This document shows, piece after piece, positions 15,315-18,158 of a stretch of 18,158 bases of DNA (position 1 is its first letter; each line of letters opens with the position of its first letter). The DNA comes from JARRJY01 sp037388705. Its GTDB lineage: Bacteria > Pseudomonadota > Gammaproteobacteria > UBA6429 > Thiohalophilaceae. The stretch lies in assembly GCA_037388705.1 (NCBI GenBank), contig JARRJY010000077.1:1-18158 (forward strand), given 5' to 3'. Under the pieces are notes generated by a model. It ran no database searches. It had not been told where the DNA came from and saw only the letters and a list, made by a program, of their open reading frames with translations. The position numbers were made by a program, and so were the translations under genes.

Positions 15315-16208
15315 TTATTGGGCAAGCTCTATTTTAACCAGGACGCTGTCGTTACGTTCATTTCTGGAATATGTAGTGCCTAGGTTGGAGTTCACCTGGC
15401 CGGTGGAAAGTTCATTCATAAATCCGAGGGGAATCCATTCACCAAGCTCCCCAACCACGTGAGTTTCCATCCTTTTGATATCAAAGTGGCCCTGGCGATC
15501 CGGGTTTGCTGTTGTTTGATGAGGTCGGATATATAAAGCGACTTTATTGTCGGGTTGTAGCCGCGGTAAAATTTTAAAACCTGTTGTGGCACCTCGATAG
15601 TGAACTGTCTGGGTAACCGTTCCATCCGGATTTCGGACACGTTCTACGACTGGAATTGACTGGCCACTGCGTATCGTGGCCCATTTCCCTTCAGTACTAC
15701 GGACAGTCTGTTGTACAGGCCTGTCACGTTTTTTGCTTGAACGAGTAATCTTTGCTTTTGCGTTCAGTTTACTCTTGTCAGTTTGTGTTTCGCCACGGAC
15801 GATGGCGCCAACGGTCCCCGAATTTTCCAGTTTACCTGTATCAACCTGTAATTCAGAATTACCGCTCTTTAGTTCAGCCATAATCTGTGCCTGGGTTTTG
15901 TTTTCAACCTGGTCTGAATAGCTCCCAATGGAAACTGTAATTTTGAGTTGCCTGAGACCGGCATCAACTTCCTGGATAATTTTTCTGATTTCTTCAAGGT
16001 TCTCAGGTGTTGATTTAATGATCAATTTATAATCGCGTGCAGTAACAGCGGCCTCTGGAATAAGAAAAGGCTGAATAATTGGAATGATTTCTTCTGCTGT
16101 TCGATGTTTCAGATCGATAACATCCAGGTCAAGGACCTGTGCATAAGCGGTAACAGATATAAATAATGAAAGTATAATAAGTAATAACTGGTTCTCTGAT
16201 TTCTTCAT
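15315..16208 (-). CDS. Short secretin-like protein with N-terminal secretin (NolW-like) domain
   Basis: A 297-residue exported protein. A signal peptide covers residues 1-23 (KSENQLLLIILSLFISVTAYAQ). Residues 24-95 match the secretin N-domain pattern: VIDLKHRTAEEIIPIIQPFL, then KLIIKSTPENLEEIRKIIQEVD. The rest includes ATIRSGQSIPVV, GFKILPRLQPDNKVALYI and WIPLG, which resemble pieces of the secretin C-domain. The length is too short for a normal outer-membrane secretin (usually over 400 residues), and a full pore-forming barrel is doubtful. Several Chromatiales carry such small lone homologues. The ATG at 16208 has AGG just upstream and lies 3 bases after the previous stop. No other secretion genes are present. 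Confidence 0.75.
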   Translation of the reverse strand: MKKSENQLLLIILSLFISVTAYAQVLDLDVIDLKHRTAEEIIPIIQPFLIPEAAVTARDYKLIIKSTPENLEEIRKIIQEVDAGLRQLKITVSIGSYSDQVENKTQAQIMAELKSGNSELQVDTGKLENSGTVGAIVRGETQTDKSKLNAKAKITRSSKKRDRPVQQTVRSTEGKWATIRSGQSIPVVERVRNPDGTVTQTVHYRGATTGFKILPRLQPDNKVALYIRPHQTTANPDRQGHFDIKRMETHVVGELGEWIPLGFMNELSTGQVNSNLGTTYSRNERNDSVLVKIELAQ

Positions 16209-16211
16209 TGC

Positions 16212-16721
16212 CTAAATATGCAATCGATGCATCTCCGTGCTTGGTTCTGACTGTTCCCACATTTCATCAAATTGTTTGGTTAATTCCAATGCCAGCCTGG
16301 GATCATGATAATCTGCCTTGGCATCAAAACGATACGCATCATTTCTTAATATAACACCTTTGTGATCAACGATAGAATAACAGGTATTAACATGTTCAAA
16401 ACGGGAATTGGCGTGGCGAATCTCAATAGAAGTCGGTAATCGTCTGGCTAATTCAACTATCCTGTGGCCATGTTTGATCAGGAAATCCAGTTCCTGGATC
16501 AGGATACGTACTTTCGAATTTTTATTATCCAGGGAAAGTTTTCTGACAGTATCGGTAAATTCGCTGGTGTCATAAAGTGGTCCATCGAGGTTATGGCTGA
16601 AAATCACCAGATCCTGGTGAGCCTGCCTTAGCATGTCCAGTAAGGTATCACAGTTTTCCTTGCGAGAACTTATCAGGAATGGGTCAGCTGTTTTCCCCAG
16701 TATTTTTTTCTCTTTATCCAT
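16212..16721 (-). CDS. DUF7931-like protein (degenerate phospholipase D-like fold)
   Basis: A soluble protein of 169 residues. Its pattern recalls one half of a phospholipase D-like domain: DLVIFSHNLDGPLYDT, then VRILIQELDFLIKHGHRIVELARRL, then YSIVDHKGVILR, then DYHDPRLALELTKQFDEMWEQS. The catalytic HxK(x4)D motif is not present as such (VDHKGVI only). I recall this type as DUF7931, often found beside or fused to GNAT acetyltransferases. Here the GNAT gene lies immediately upstream, 21 bases away, which supports the assignment. Function is unknown. The ATG at 16721 has a weak ribosome binding site (AAAAGATT). Confidence 0.65.
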   Translation of the reverse strand: MDKEKKILGKTADPFLISSRKENCDTLLDMLRQAHQDLVIFSHNLDGPLYDTSEFTDTVRKLSLDNKNSKVRILIQELDFLIKHGHRIVELARRLPTSIEIRHANSRFEHVNTCYSIVDHKGVILRNDAYRFDAKADYHDPRLALELTKQFDEMWEQSEPSTEMHRLHI

Positions 16722-16742
16722 AATCTTTTGACAATCATTTCC

Positions 16743-17165
16743 TTACAGGTTCAGATACATATCTTGATGGAAAATTCCTGCATCCAGGTAAATATCACTA
16801 TTTACAGTAAAGCCATGTTTTCGATAAAAATCAATAGCTTCTACCTGGGCCGAGAGGAATACCCTGGTAAGTCCTTTCTGTTTGGCAATATTAATTAAGC
16901 GCGATAGCATCTGGCTACCAATACCTTGTTTGCGAAAAGCAGGTATGACTGCCATTCTTCCAATGTGACCATCGTTAAGCATTCGAGAAGTCGCAACTGG
17001 TTGTTCATGATTCATGACCAGAAGTTGCACGGCATCATCATCCAGACCATCCCACTCCAGTTCTTCAGGGACATGTTGTTCCTTATTAAACACCTGCTCG
17101 CGGATAGACACAATGGCATCCCTGTTTTCGTTGAAAGTTGTCTGTTTTATAACGAAATCATTCAT
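16743..17165 (-). CDS. GNAT family N-acetyltransferase
   Basis: A 140-residue acetyl-CoA-dependent acetyltransferase. The acetyl-CoA-binding loop is PAFRKQGIGSQML, preceded by HIGRMAVI. Motif B is AIDFYRKHGF. The N-terminal IREQVFNKEQHVPEELEWDG, with V-x-x-E-x-E-x-D, is shared by the ElaA/YjdJ-like group. The substrate is unknown. The start overlaps the stop of the RoxA-like gene by 8 bases (ATGAATGA), indicating translational coupling. The DUF7931-like gene follows, a common partnership. Confidence 0.87.
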   Translation of the reverse strand: MNDFVIKQTTFNENRDAIVSIREQVFNKEQHVPEELEWDGLDDDAVQLLVMNHEQPVATSRMLNDGHIGRMAVIPAFRKQGIGSQMLSRLINIAKQKGLTRVFLSAQVEAIDFYRKHGFTVNSDIYLDAGIFHQDMYLNL

Positions 17166-18030
17166 GAGCAGGTAATAATAACTGCTGATTAATTAAATGA
17201 AGAAGCAAGTCAGTGCTTTCACCTGTCAGATAACCCTGTATCGTTTTTGAATCATAGTATTTATGCTGGCACAGGTATTTGGCTATATCACACTGGCAGT
17301 GGTATTCATCACCGTTTATGTAAAGATAACAGCGATTGTTGTCCTTGATAAAGGCAAAACGTGAGTGGGCATCACGATGTAAAACGGTATTATTTTCCAG
17401 CAACCTTGTTATGTCATCCCGTGTTAAATTCTCTAAAACACTATCAGCAGGGTGCTTTGTTTCTGAGATGTACCTGCCAAACCAACGATTGATAAGTGCA
17501 TCATCGATGGTTTTCAGGTGAATAATATCCTGTACCTTTTTCAAAGTGTTATCTGTTATTTCGCCGGGGTTGGATTGAAGTTTTATATCTTTATCTTCGT
17601 AACGTTGGTTATCTGAAAGTTCAGCCATTAAATCATCTGTAAAGGCGCTGATAATTTCTGATACGGCAGGTGCGCGAAAACCCACCGAGTAGGTCATGCA
17701 GTCATCCTGTGCAACGCCAAAGTGTGCGACATTAGGAGGCAAGTACAGCATATCGCCAGGCGCCAGTGTCCACGCCTGCTCGCCATCAAATCTTTTCAGA
17801 ATGCTTAAGGCAATATCAGGTATAAAATCATCTTTACTATATTCTTTGCTGTTGATTTGCCAGTGACGATGTCCCTGCGCCTGGATCAGAAAAACATCAT
17901 ACTGATCGAGATGTGGACCAACCGAGCCATGTTTTGGTGCGTAGCTGATCATAATATCATCGATACGCCAGTCTGGGATAAAGCGAAAAGGGGTAATAAG
18001 TTCAGCTACTTCCGGTACCCAGCCATCCAC
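17158..18030 (-). CDS. roxA: RoxA/YcfD-like ribosomal protein uL16 arginine hydroxylase (JmjC, 2-oxoglutarate), apparently missing its N-terminus
   Basis: A cupin/JmjC oxygenase. By homology to E. coli YcfD it hydroxylates an arginine of ribosomal protein uL16. The iron ligands are H40 and D42 (SVGPHLDQYDVFLIQ) and H103 (LPPNVAHFGV). WRIDDIMISYAP and YSVGFRAP are family landmarks, and the C-terminal 150 residues form the dimerisation and winged-helix part. This frame begins at a GTG (18030) with no ribosome binding site. Upstream sequence in the same frame continues to look like YcfD (HGPFKESRFGSLPDTHWTLL) but carries two TAA codons. The true gene therefore starts beyond the window, and the listed start is only the open part. 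The 3' end overlaps the GNAT gene by 8 bases. Confidence 0.87.
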   Translation of the reverse strand: MDGWVPEVAELITPFRFIPDWRIDDIMISYAPKHGSVGPHLDQYDVFLIQAQGHRHWQINSKEYSKDDFIPDIALSILKRFDGEQAWTLAPGDMLYLPPNVAHFGVAQDDCMTYSVGFRAPAVSEIISAFTDDLMAELSDNQRYEDKDIKLQSNPGEITDNTLKKVQDIIHLKTIDDALINRWFGRYISETKHPADSVLENLTRDDITRLLENNTVLHRDAHSRFAFIKDNNRCYLYINGDEYHCQCDIAKYLCQHKYYDSKTIQGYLTGESTDLLLHLINQQLLLPAHE

Positions 18031-18158
18031 ACCCTGTACCAGTAATGTCCAGTGTGTATCAGGCAGGGAACCGAAACGGGACTCTTTAAACGGGCCATGT
18101 TATACTGTACATGGTTATGGACCATCCTTTTCGATAATGATGCGGGATTCAATTCCAG
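18031..18158 (-). pseudogene. Upstream coding remnant of the RoxA-like gene with two in-frame TAA codons
   Basis: Read in the RoxA frame from the window edge, this codes for GIESRIIIEKDGP, stop, PCTV, stop, then HGPFKESRFGSLPDTHWTLL. The stops are at 18117-18115 and 18102-18100. The flanking residues match the YcfD pattern (SR-x-x-x-x-x-DG, then W-x-V-x-HGPF), so the frame is right and the stops interrupt a real gene. A Cys sits where a Trp is expected. Confidence 0.7.

Noticed and set aside
18100..18117. TAA recoded as glutamine
   Set aside because: Many genes in the window end properly at TAA, including the secretin-like and AAA+ genes, and no other internal TAA is seen in conserved coding sequence.

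Overview
This window looks like chromosomal DNA from a sulfur-oxidising gammaproteobacterium. The main evidence is a gene at 9161-10291 that resembles dsrS, the last gene of the reverse dissimilatory sulfite reductase operon in organisms such as Allochromatium. It sits among ordinary gammaproteobacterial genes: RoxA/YcfD-type oxygenase, GrxC, M61 peptidase and GNAT enzymes. No tRNA, rRNA, CRISPR array, insertion sequence or phage gene was recognised. Family names come from motif recognition by eye, not from a search.

Layout. 1-3963 is a leftward block read from a good sigma70 promoter (3935-3963): a conserved protein of unknown function, a 2OG-Fe(II) oxygenase, a GNAT acetyltransferase, a Na/phosphate cotransporter with a PhoU-like tail, and the start of an AmmeMemoRadiSam radical SAM gene. 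4055-4609 is a lone rightward gene of unknown function. It converges on a bidirectional terminator with a 64-residue small-protein gene that has its own promoter. Left of 6041 lies a TrpD-like protein that lacks the phosphoribosyl-diphosphate loop.

6265-10634 is the core: five closely spaced rightward genes (Sel1-repeat protein, MoxR-type AAA+ ATPase, VWA/metallopeptidase-like partner, DsrS-like protein, glutaredoxin) ending at a terminator. MoxR and VWA pairs in other systems mature or remodel metalloenzymes. Their linkage here to DsrS and a glutaredoxin suggests, as inference only, an assembly or repair module for the sulfur-oxidation machinery.

10636-18158 is leftward: a small conserved protein, a membrane-bound GGDEF-EAL protein broken inside EAL, an M61 PDZ peptidase damaged at its N-terminus, a short secretin-like protein, a DUF7931-like protein, a GNAT enzyme, and a RoxA-like uL16 hydroxylase with two in-frame stops near the window edge. 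Including the 17-N gap in the 2OG oxygenase, four genes carry small lesions. This may reflect draft or metagenome assembly errors as much as true gene decay, so reading frames at those points should not be trusted blindly.
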